From NCBI RefSeq assembly GCF_014495845.1, contig NZ_CP061080.1, positions 733,001 to 797,000 of the forward strand: a stretch of DNA of 64,000 nt. The letters are read 5' to 3'. This document shows positions 28,860 to 36,404 of the stretch, piece by piece. The translations under genes and the position numbers were made by a program. How positions within the stretch are numbered: the stretch's first letter is position 1; each line of letters begins with the position of its first letter. The notes under the pieces were generated by a model that did not search any database, was not told the origin of the DNA, and worked only from the letters and a program-made list of their open reading frames with translations. This DNA is from Aquibium microcysteis (GTDB lineage: Bacteria > Pseudomonadota > Alphaproteobacteria > Rhizobiales > Rhizobiaceae).

Positions 28860-29732
28860 ATGCAGGAGCATCCACAGTCGAAGCATCCGCAGCCCCCGAT
28901 GCCGAAGCAGCAGCAGGACATGCCGGGCCAGACCCGCGACATGGACCCGCGTCCCGACCATGGCGAGGAGAGCTATTGCGGAAGCGGCAAGCTGACCGAT
29001 CGCGTCGCCCTCGTCACCGGCGCGGATTCGGGCATCGGCCGGGCCGTGGCCATCGCATTCGCGCGCGAGGGCGCCGACGTCGTCATCTCCTATCTCGAAG
29101 AGGACGAGGATGCGCGCGAGACGGCGCGCTGGGTGGAGGAGGCCGGTCGCAAGGCCGTCCTCGCCCGCGGCGACATCAGCGAGGAAGGCTTCGCCAGGTC
29201 GCTGGTGCAGCGCACCGTCGACGTGTGCGGTCGCATCGACATCCTCGTCAACAACGCCGCGCATCAGGCGACCTTCGAGAAGTTCGAGGACATCTCGTCG
29301 GCGGAATGGGATCTGACCTTCCGCACCAATGTCTACGCCATGTTCTACCTCAGCCAGGAGGCTGTTAAGCACATGGAACCCGGCGCCTCGATCATCAACA
29401 CCTCGTCGATCAATGCCACCAGCCCGTCGCCGACCCTGCTGGCCTACGCCACGACCAAGGGCGCCATCGCCAACTTCACGGCGGGTCTGGCCGGCCTCGT
29501 CGCCGAACGCGGCATCCGCGTCAACGCGGTCGCGCCCGGACCGATCTGGACGCCGCTCATCCCGTCCACCATGCCGCCGGAGAAAGTCGAGAGCTTCGGC
29601 CAGAACACGCCGATGAAGCGGCCAGGCCAGCCGGCGGAACTCGCCGCCACCTATGTCCTTCTGGCCTCGGATGATGCAAGCTACACCACGGGCGCCCTCT
29701 ACGAGGTCACGGGCGGCCGGCCGATGATCTGA
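28860..29732 (+). CDS. SDR-family oxidoreductase (YhdF/YghA type)
   Basis: Encodes 290 residues. A Gln/Pro-rich N-terminal tail (HPQSKHPQPPMPKQQQDM) precedes the classical SDR fold with TGADSGIGRAVAIAFAREG, NNAAHQ, catalytic Ser in NTSSINAT and Tyr-x3-Lys in AYATTKGAI. The tail and overall length match the stress-associated SDRs of the YhdF/YghA type. GGAAAGG is upstream of the ATG. It ends five bases before the convergent DUF2243 gene. Confidence 0.88.
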   Translation: MQEHPQSKHPQPPMPKQQQDMPGQTRDMDPRPDHGEESYCGSGKLTDRVALVTGADSGIGRAVAIAFAREGADVVISYLEEDEDARETARWVEEAGRKAVLARGDISEEGFARSLVQRTVDVCGRIDILVNNAAHQATFEKFEDISSAEWDLTFRTNVYAMFYLSQEAVKHMEPGASIINTSSINATSPSPTLLAYATTKGAIANFTAGLAGLVAERGIRVNAVAPGPIWTPLIPSTMPPEKVESFGQNTPMKRPGQPAELAATYVLLASDDASYTTGALYEVTGGRPMI

Positions 29733-29737
29733 TGCGG

Positions 29738-30532
29738 TTATCCGCTTCTGGTCCACGCGAGGCATCCGGCGAGGACCGGCGTCGAGGATACGAGGAGCGC
29801 GCCACGCCGGTGCAGCGTGGCGAGGCCCGACCAGGATACGGTCTCGACGCCCCAAACCGTTCCGCCCGCGCCGGTCCATTTCAGCCGGCTGCCGGCTGCC
29901 AGGACGGCCTGCATCATGGCGGGCTCGCTCATGCCTGGGCGAAAGACGACGATGGTCTCCTGCTGGCCGGAAAAGCGCGGACCGGCGGCGGCGATGAGCC
30001 CGGCTGTGAGCGCGACCGAGGCTGCGGCGGCTGCCGCTCCCCGGGACGGCCCCCCGCGGTGCGGCAGAATGGCGGCGAGCACCAGCGGCGCGATCCCGAA
30101 GACGACGAGCCAGCCGATGTCCCAGGCCAGCGGGGTGTCGCTGTCCATCCGGATCCGGTGCAGCCCGAGCAGCCAGTGGGAGAGGACGGCGTCGGTGACA
30201 TGCCAGCTGCCGAAGCCGATCAGGACGAGCCGCAGGATCTCGCTCGTGGATCCGCCGCGTGCGCCCGACGCGCGCGCCATCACCAGGAGTACCGCCCCCG
30301 CCAGAGCGACGAGGTACATCACGAGGTGAAACAGTCCGTCGGCCATGATCTGGAAGGGGAGGTCGGAGCCTGCCGGCCCGTCCAGCCCCGACAGCAGATG
30401 GTGCCACTGCAGGATCTGGTGCAGGACGATCCCGTCGAAGAAACCGCCGACCGAGAAACCGACGAAGAGCCAGCCGGCCCGCGTCGTTCCGTCGAGTCGG
30501 GCGGGACGCGGTGCGGAGGCGGCGATGGCCAT
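29738..30532 (-). CDS. DUF2243 membrane protein
   Basis: Encodes 264 residues with five or six membrane helices. The conserved GGFFDGIVLHQILQWHHLLS near residue 29 and DGLFHLVMYLVAL mark the DUF2243 family. A hydrophilic C-terminal domain of about 70 residues (VVFRPGMSEPAMMQAVLAAG onwards) is an addition beyond the usual DUF2243 length. Follows the 55-residue gene at 30718 in the same direction, so it should share that gene's EcfG-type promoter. Function unknown. Confidence 0.85.
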   Translation of the reverse strand: MAIAASAPRPARLDGTTRAGWLFVGFSVGGFFDGIVLHQILQWHHLLSGLDGPAGSDLPFQIMADGLFHLVMYLVALAGAVLLVMARASGARGGSTSEILRLVLIGFGSWHVTDAVLSHWLLGLHRIRMDSDTPLAWDIGWLVVFGIAPLVLAAILPHRGGPSRGAAAAAASVALTAGLIAAAGPRFSGQQETIVVFRPGMSEPAMMQAVLAAGSRLKWTGAGGTVWGVETVSWSGLATLHRRGALLVSSTPVLAGCLAWTRSG

Positions 30533-30550
30533 GGTGCTCCTCCGTCCGCG

Positions 30551-30718
30551 CTATCGCGGATCCGGCGGCAGCCCGCCCGGATCGTCCGGCGTGTCGACGG
30601 GTGGCGTCTTTCCCGACGAGCCCGGCTTCTTCGGCAGCGCGGCATTCTGGTCCGTCTCGGTGCGGGGAGGGATCGGCTGGAGCTTTCGGGCTCCGGTCTC
30701 GCGTTCGTTCGTGCTCAT
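30551..30718 (-). CDS. Small Pro-rich hydrophilic protein
   Basis: Encodes 55 residues from ATG 30718, chosen over a start at 30856 because GAGGG lies seven bases upstream and the longer form would span the promoter. Composition is Pro/Thr/Lys-rich (PPRTETDQNAALPKKPGSSG) and probably disordered. It resembles the small polar proteins that lead alphaproteobacterial stress operons. No family recognised. Confidence 0.55.
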   Translation of the reverse strand: MSTNERETGARKLQPIPPRTETDQNAALPKKPGSSGKTPPVDTPDDPGGLPPDPR

Positions 30719-30746
30719 GGCGTCGCCCTCGATCGTGGACGCTCCA

Positions 30747-30771
30747 AACCAACGCGCCGCGCCGTTGTTCC
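30747..30771 (-). promoter_or_regulatory. EcfG-type promoter for the small protein and DUF2243 genes
   Basis: On the minus strand GGAAC is followed after 16 bases by GGTT, the same arrangement as at 16662 and 26177. The -10 element lies 28 bases upstream of the ATG at 30718. Confidence 0.6.
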
Positions 30772-30870
30772 AGCGCGGCTGCCAGGGCGGGCCGGGTGCG
30801 GCGGGCGCCTTTGGCGTGAGGAACCGATCGGGCCGGGCGGCATTTGCGGAGATCAACCGGGAGAACCTCG

Positions 30871-33159
30871 ATGACGCGACGCGCCCGCCACAAGACCTAC
30901 GACCAGCCGACGGGCGGCTGGGGCTCCGTCAAGTCGCTCGCCCGTCACGCCAAGGCGCAGAAGGCGGTCGCGACGCTGGGCAGCCTGGTGAAGGACCACA
31001 ACAAGCCCGGCGGCTACATGTGCACCAGCTGCGCCTGGGCGAAGCCGGCGCAGCCGCACGCTGCCGAGTTCTGCGAGAACGGCGGCAAGGCGACGTTCTG
31101 GGACCTGACCTCCAAGCGCACCACGCCCGACTTCTTCGCCCGCCACACGGTCACGGAACTGCTGGACTGGTCCGACTTCGATCTCGAGAACGAGGGCCGG
31201 CTGACGCATCCGATGCGCTACGACGCAGCCACCGACCGCTATGTCGAGACGAGCTGGGAGCAGGCCTTCCAGGACATCGGCGGGAAGCTGAAGGGATACG
31301 ATCCGAAGAACGTCGTGTTCTACGCCTCCGGCCGCGCCTCGCTGGAAACGTCGTACATGTACCAGCTGCTGGCCCGGCTCTACGGCAACAACAACCTGCC
31401 CGACAGTTCCAACATGTGCCACGAGACCACGTCGGTGGCCCTGCCGCAGAGCATCGGCACGCCGGTGGGCACCGTGCTTCTGGAGGATTTCGCCCAGACC
31501 GACTGCATCCTCTCCTTCGGCCAGAACGTCGGAACGAATGCGCCGCGCCTGCTGCACAGCCTGCAGGAGGCGCGCGAGCGCGACGTGCCGATCATCGTCT
31601 TCAACCCGCTGCGCGAGCGCGGCTGGGAGGCCTTCGTCAATCCGCAGCGTCCCGGCCAGATGCTGACCAACAGTCCGACGCAGATCGCCACCCAATACTG
31701 CCAGCCGCGTGCGGGCGCCGACATCGCGGCCATGATGGGCATCGCCAGGTCGGTGTTCGAACTCGACGACGCGGCGCGGCGCGCCGGCCGCGAGCGCGTC
31801 CTCGACGAAGCCTTCATCGCCGAACACACGCACGGTTTCGAGGCCTTCGAAGCCAGGGTGCGCGCGACGTCCTGGACCGAGATCGAGACGACGAGCGGCC
31901 TGACCCGCGCCGCGCTCGAAGCGGCGGGCGCCACCTATGCGCGGGCGAAAGCCGTCATCGCCATCTTCGGCATGGGCCTGACGCAGCATCGGCTGGGCGT
32001 CGACAACGTGCAGATGCTGATCAACCTGCTCCTGATGCGCGGCAATCTCGGCAAGCCGGGCGCCGGCATCTGCCCGGTGCGGGGCCATTCCAACGTCCAG
32101 GGCCAGCGCACGGTCGGCATCGCCGAGAAGGCGAAGCTCGTGCCGCTCGACCGGCTTGCCGCGCAATACGGCTTCGAGCCGCCGCGGCAGGACGGCCTGA
32201 ACACGGTCGAGGCCTGCGAGGCGATCGCCGCCGGGACGGTGCAGGCATTCATCGGCCTGGGCGGCAATTTCGTGCGCGCCATTCCGGAGCGCGAACTGAT
32301 GGAGCGCACCTGGCGCGACATGGACCTCTCCGTCCAGATCGCCACCAAGCTCAATCGCACGCATCTGGTGACGGCGCGGTCGACCTGGCTGCTGCCGACG
32401 CTCGTCCGCTCCGAGATCGACGCGCAGGCGAGCGGTCCGCAGATCGTCACGATGGAGGACTCCACCACCTGCATCCACGCCTCGCACGGCAGGCACAGGC
32501 CGGCGAGCCCGCATCTGCTCTCGGAGCCGAAGATCGTCGCGGAGATCGCCAAGGCGACGCTCGCGCCGAACCCGATGGTACCATGGGACGAATGGGTGGC
32601 CGACTATGCGCGCGTGCGCGACGCGATCGAAGAGACCTTCCCGGACGATTTCCACGACTTCAACCGGCGCCTCGACATCCCCGGCGGCTTTCCGCGTCCG
32701 GTGGCGGCCCGGAACCGCAAGTGGGAGACGGACACCGGCAAGGCGAACTTCAAGCTGCCCAAGGCCCTGTCCGCGAGCTTCGACGACGGAGACGATCCGG
32801 ACATCCTGCGGCTGATCACGCTGCGGTCGAACGACCAGTTCAACACGACGGTCTACGGCTATGCCGATCGGCTGCGGGGCATCCACGATTCGCGCATGAT
32901 CGTGATGATCAACGCGCTCGACCGCGAGCGCCTGGGCGTCGCCAAGGGCGGCACGCTTCGCCTGACGACTGCCGTCGACGACGGCCTGTCGCGCAGCATG
33001 GGCGGCTTCCAGGCGATCGACTACGACATCCCGCGCGGAACGGTCGCCGCCTACTTCCCGGAGTGCAACCCGCTCATCCCGTTGTGGCACTACGCCGAGG
33101 AGAGCAAGACGCCGGCCGCGAAATCGGTGCCGGTACGCATCTCGCCGGACGAGCGGTGA
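30871..33159 (+). CDS. YdeP/FdhF-like molybdopterin oxidoreductase
   Basis: Encodes 762 residues. The N-terminal Cys motif CTSCAWAKP (about residue 51) with a further FCENG Cys probably holds an iron-sulfur cluster. A molybdenum-ligand Cys is likely in SSNMCHETTSVALPQS (about 188). Other bis-MGD-binding segments include FGQNVGTNAPRLLHSL and MRGNLGKPGAGICPVRGHSNVQG. The overall pattern is the YdeP subfamily (molybdopterin oxidoreductase alpha subunit) related to formate dehydrogenase H. No Tat signal, so it is cytosolic. YdeP is linked to acid stress in enteric bacteria, but the substrate is unknown. modABC follows in the same direction. Confidence 0.9.
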   Translation: MTRRARHKTYDQPTGGWGSVKSLARHAKAQKAVATLGSLVKDHNKPGGYMCTSCAWAKPAQPHAAEFCENGGKATFWDLTSKRTTPDFFARHTVTELLDWSDFDLENEGRLTHPMRYDAATDRYVETSWEQAFQDIGGKLKGYDPKNVVFYASGRASLETSYMYQLLARLYGNNNLPDSSNMCHETTSVALPQSIGTPVGTVLLEDFAQTDCILSFGQNVGTNAPRLLHSLQEARERDVPIIVFNPLRERGWEAFVNPQRPGQMLTNSPTQIATQYCQPRAGADIAAMMGIARSVFELDDAARRAGRERVLDEAFIAEHTHGFEAFEARVRATSWTEIETTSGLTRAALEAAGATYARAKAVIAIFGMGLTQHRLGVDNVQMLINLLLMRGNLGKPGAGICPVRGHSNVQGQRTVGIAEKAKLVPLDRLAAQYGFEPPRQDGLNTVEACEAIAAGTVQAFIGLGGNFVRAIPERELMERTWRDMDLSVQIATKLNRTHLVTARSTWLLPTLVRSEIDAQASGPQIVTMEDSTTCIHASHGRHRPASPHLLSEPKIVAEIAKATLAPNPMVPWDEWVADYARVRDAIEETFPDDFHDFNRRLDIPGGFPRPVAARNRKWETDTGKANFKLPKALSASFDDGDDPDILRLITLRSNDQFNTTVYGYADRLRGIHDSRMIVMINALDRERLGVAKGGTLRLTTAVDDGLSRSMGGFQAIDYDIPRGTVAAYFPECNPLIPLWHYAEESKTPAAKSVPVRISPDER

Positions 33160-33265
33160 ACGCGGGCCGGGCCGCCGGTCCAAGTCATCGGGCTGAAGCT
33201 GCCCCCGGATACACTCGGGACGGGCCGCCGGTCGATTCCTGCGCCTTTGTGATGGACAGGATACG

Positions 33266-33291
33266 AGTGATATGTTTGACTGGATATAACG
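33266..33291. promoter_or_regulatory. Imperfect dyad upstream of modA, ModE-like
   Basis: Half sites AGTGATAT (33266-33273) and ATATAACG (33284-33291) form an inverted repeat with six of eight positions paired across a 10-base spacer. The right half resembles the TATAACG half of ModE-binding boxes. It lies in the AT-rich part of the 188-base gap before modA, where a molybdate-responsive repressor would be expected. No modE gene is in the window. Confidence 0.4.
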
Positions 33292-33347
33292 GTCGGCCAG
33301 CGAGGCGCGCTGTGCGGCCGGCCGCGTCTCCAGCCAGGGTCCGTTCC

Positions 33348-34151
33348 ATGACGACAATTCGCAAAGCCAGTCTCGCCATCACTTCGGTTCTGGCCGGCGC
33401 GCTCGCGCTGATGGCGGGTGCCTCGACGGTGATGGCGCAGGGCAGGCTGACGGTCTTCGCCGCGGCGAGCCTGAAGAACGCTCTGGACGAGGTCAACGCG
33501 GCCTGCGCTGCGGATGTCGGCGAAGAGGCGACGATCTCCTATGCCGGCAGTTCCGCGCTCGCCAGGCAGATCGAGGAGGGCGCGCCGGCGGACGTCTTCA
33601 TCTCCGCCGACCTCGCCTGGATGGCCTATCTCTCGGACAGGAACCTGACGAGGAAGGACACGGAGCTGGAACTCCTCGGCAACCGGATCGTCCTCATCGC
33701 GCCGGCGGATTCGACGGCCGCAACCGAGATCGCCCCGCGCTTCGATCTCGCCGGGCTGCTCGGCGACGGCAAGCTCGCGATGGCCAATGTCGATGCGGTT
33801 CCGGCCGGCAAATACGGCAAGGCGGCGCTGGAAAAACTCGGCGTCTGGGCCTCCGTCGAGGCCGACGTGGCACAGGCCGAGAACGTGCGTGCCGCGCTGG
33901 CGCTCGTCTCCACCGGGGAGGCCCCGCTCGGCATCGTCTACCAGACGGATGCGGCCGCCGATCCGAAGGTGAAGATCCTCGCCAGCTTCCCGCAGGACAC
34001 GCACCCGCCGATCGTCTATCCGGTGGCGCGGACCGCCGCGTCGACGCATGATGCCGCACCGGCCTTCCTCGACTGCCTGCAGACGGCGAAGGCGAAGGCC
34101 CTGTTCGAGAAGCAGGGCTTCACCGTCCTGGCGCCCGTCGTTTCGAACTGA
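33348..34151 (+). CDS. modA: Molybdate ABC transporter, periplasmic binding protein
   Basis: Encodes 267 residues. Signal peptide about residues 1-30 (ending VMA-Q). The mature start GRLTVFAAASLKNALDEV and later SYAGSSALARQIEEGAPADVFISAD carry the Ser residues and backbone groups that coordinate molybdate or tungstate in ModA. The C-terminal ALALVSTGEAPLGIVYQTDA is also family-typical. Leads the modABC operon after a possible ModE-like site. Confidence 0.92.
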   Translation: MTTIRKASLAITSVLAGALALMAGASTVMAQGRLTVFAAASLKNALDEVNAACAADVGEEATISYAGSSALARQIEEGAPADVFISADLAWMAYLSDRNLTRKDTELELLGNRIVLIAPADSTAATEIAPRFDLAGLLGDGKLAMANVDAVPAGKYGKAALEKLGVWASVEADVAQAENVRAALALVSTGEAPLGIVYQTDAAADPKVKILASFPQDTHPPIVYPVARTAASTHDAAPAFLDCLQTAKAKALFEKQGFTVLAPVVSN

Positions 34152-34168
34152 GCGGCATTTCCCCGCGG

Positions 34169-34870
34169 ATGGAGTGGCTGCACCTCAGTCCCGACGAATG
34201 GAACGCCGTGCGGCTGTCGCTGCGCGTGTCCGTCTGGGCCACGATCGCCTCGCTGCCGCTCGGCATCGTCGTGGCCTGGGTGCTGGCGCGCAAATCGTTC
34301 TGGGGCAAGTCGATCCTGAACGGCATCGTGCACCTGCCGCTCATCCTGCCGCCGGTCGTCACAGGCTATCTGCTGCTCTTGACCTTCGGGCGGCGGGGGC
34401 CTGCCGGCGCCTTTCTCGAAAGCTGCTGCGGCATCGTCTTCTCGTTCCGCTGGACGGGGGCGGCGCTCGCCTGCGCGGTGATGGCCTTTCCGCTGATGGT
34501 GCGGGCGATCCGGCTGTCGATCGAGGCGGTCGATCGCCGGCTGGAGGCTGCGGCCGGCACGCTGGGCGCCAGCCCGGCCTGGGTCTTCGCCACCATCACC
34601 CTGCCGCTGATCCTGCCCGGCATCATCGCGGGCATGATCCTTGCCTTCGCCAAGGCGATGGGCGAGTTCGGCGCGACCATCACCTTCGTCTCCAACATTC
34701 CCGGCGAGACGCAGACGCTGCCCTCGGCGATCTACACCTTCACGCAGGTCCCCGGCGGCGACGTCGGCGCGCTCCGGCTCACCCTCGTCTCGATCGCCAT
34801 CGCCATGGCGGCGCTCGTCGCCTCCGAGGTGCTGGCGCGGCGCATCAGCCGGCGGATGGACATCGAATGA
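34169..34870 (+). CDS. modB: Molybdate ABC transporter, permease
   Basis: Encodes 233 residues with five membrane helices. The permease EAA loop contact is EAAAGTLGASPAWVFATITLP (about residue 128). Family segments HLPLILPPVVTGYLLL and GEFGATITFVSNIPGETQT are intact. It starts 17 bases after modA and overlaps modC by four bases. Confidence 0.93.
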   Translation: MEWLHLSPDEWNAVRLSLRVSVWATIASLPLGIVVAWVLARKSFWGKSILNGIVHLPLILPPVVTGYLLLLTFGRRGPAGAFLESCCGIVFSFRWTGAALACAVMAFPLMVRAIRLSIEAVDRRLEAAAGTLGASPAWVFATITLPLILPGIIAGMILAFAKAMGEFGATITFVSNIPGETQTLPSAIYTFTQVPGGDVGALRLTLVSIAIAMAALVASEVLARRISRRMDIE

Positions 34871-35982
34871 CGCTGTCCGTCGACATCCGCCATCGGCAGG
34901 GCGCCTTCGACCTCGAAGCCGCCTTCGAGAGCGGCGGCCGGCTGACGGCGCTGTTCGGCACGTCGGGATCGGGCAAGACCACGCTGGTCAATCTGGTGGC
35001 CGGTCTCGTCCGGCCGGCCGAAGGCCGCATCGCCATCGACGGCCGCGTCCTCGTCGACACCGCGGCCAGGATCTTCGTTCCCGCGCACCGCCGGCGCATC
35101 GGCTACGTGTTCCAGGACGCGCGGCTGTTCCCGCACCTGACCGTCGGCCAGAACCTGCGCTACGGTCGCTTCTTCGCGCCGCCGCGCGAGCGCTATGCCG
35201 ACATGGCCGCCGTCGTCGACATGCTCGGCATCGGCCACCTGCTCGACCGCCGTCCGGGCCTCCTGTCGGGCGGCGAGAAGCAGCGCGTGGCCATCGGCCG
35301 GGCCCTGGTCGCGAGCCCGCGGCTCATCCTCATGGACGAGCCGCTGGCCGCGCTCGACGATGCGCGCAAGGCCGAGATCCTGCCCTATGTCGAGCGGCTC
35401 CGCGACGAGACCAGGATTCCGATCGTCTATGTCAGCCATTCGATCGCCGAGGTCTCGCGGCTGGCGACGGACGTGGTCGTCCTGTCCGGCGGCCGCGTGC
35501 GTGCCGCGGGCCCGGCCGCCGACGTCCTGTCGCGACCCGATGCGCTGCCCGTGGGCGAGCGCGACGAGACGGGCGCGCTGGTGGACCTGGAGATCGCGTC
35601 CCAGGACGACGAATTCGGCCTGACCGTGCTGCGCTCGTCCGCCGGCGAGTGGCGCCTGCCGCGCATCGACCGGCCCATCGGCACGAAGGTCCGCGCCCGC
35701 ATCCGGGCGCGCGACGTCATGATCATGACGCAGGCGCCGGCGGGCATCAGCGCGCTCAACGTGCTGCCTGCGCGCATCGAGCACGTGACATCGGGCGAGG
35801 GGGCCGACGCGCTGGTGACGCTGGCGAGCGGCACCGACCGCCTGCTTGTCCGCATCACCCGCCGCTCGATCCAGGCCCTCGACATAGCCGCAGGCCGCGA
35901 CGTCTACGCCGTCGTCAAATCGGTCAGCTTCGACGGCGGCAACCCCGCTCACGCCGCGCCGCGCGCCGCCGCTCCGGAGTGA
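34867..35982 (+). CDS. modC: Molybdate ABC transporter, ATPase
   Basis: Encodes 371 residues. Walker A GTSGSGKTT (about 34), Q loop YVFQDARLFPHL, ABC signature LSGGEKQRVAIGRAL, Walker B LILMDEPLAALD and switch His in YVSHSIAEV are all present. A C-terminal TOBE/Mop domain (about 295-355) is expected to bind molybdate. Powers uptake of molybdenum for the neighbouring bis-MGD enzyme. Confidence 0.94.
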   Translation: MTLSVDIRHRQGAFDLEAAFESGGRLTALFGTSGSGKTTLVNLVAGLVRPAEGRIAIDGRVLVDTAARIFVPAHRRRIGYVFQDARLFPHLTVGQNLRYGRFFAPPRERYADMAAVVDMLGIGHLLDRRPGLLSGGEKQRVAIGRALVASPRLILMDEPLAALDDARKAEILPYVERLRDETRIPIVYVSHSIAEVSRLATDVVVLSGGRVRAAGPAADVLSRPDALPVGERDETGALVDLEIASQDDEFGLTVLRSSAGEWRLPRIDRPIGTKVRARIRARDVMIMTQAPAGISALNVLPARIEHVTSGEGADALVTLASGTDRLLVRITRRSIQALDIAAGRDVYAVVKSVSFDGGNPAHAAPRAAAPE

Positions 35983-36404
35983 GCCCGAGCCGGAGCGAGA
36001 CCCGAGCGCGAAAGTCGTCGCGGGTCGGCTGTCTCCGCCTGGAGAGCGCCGGGCAGCCCGCGGCGCTCGCCTCCACCGATCCCAGCCGGTCCAGGACCGC
36101 CGGCGCAAGGAGGAGGTGCGTGACGAGGAAGGCGGTCGTCGGCAGCCGCACGGCCTCCTGATCGGCGGGGATCTGCGGGTAGGCGCCGCCGTCCGCGGAG
36201 CCGCCCGGGAGGGGGTCGCCGTCGTTCAGCACAGCGGGATGCTTCCCGCCGGGCGGGGCGAGGTCGAAGGGTTGCGACGCCAGTTCCCGCTGGCGCGATG
36301 TTCCGGCGTGCCGGTGGCGGTGAGCACGTGCCTGTCCCGGGCGTCCCGCGAGCCGCCGCTCGGGCCGTTCCCGCGCTGCCGTCGCCACTGGACCCTGGGG
36401 CGGT
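35983..36404. other. Intergenic gap between convergent modC and hybrid kinase
   Basis: A 422-base stretch between two convergent genes. Open frames exist on both strands (for example minus 36388-35924) but show Arg/Pro/Ala-rich shadow composition, no recognisable motif and no convincing ribosome site. I see no repeat or RNA here. It may contain a decayed gene. Confidence 0.4.

Noticed and set aside
30853..33357. 834-codon minus-strand frame opposite the molybdoenzyme gene
   Set aside because: Shadow of a well-conserved coding sequence; no motifs and biased Arg/Asp/Gln/His composition.
35924..36388. Minus-strand 154-codon frame between modC and the hybrid kinase
   Set aside because: Overlaps the modC 3' end, has no ribosome site and no recognisable domain; treated as empty gap.
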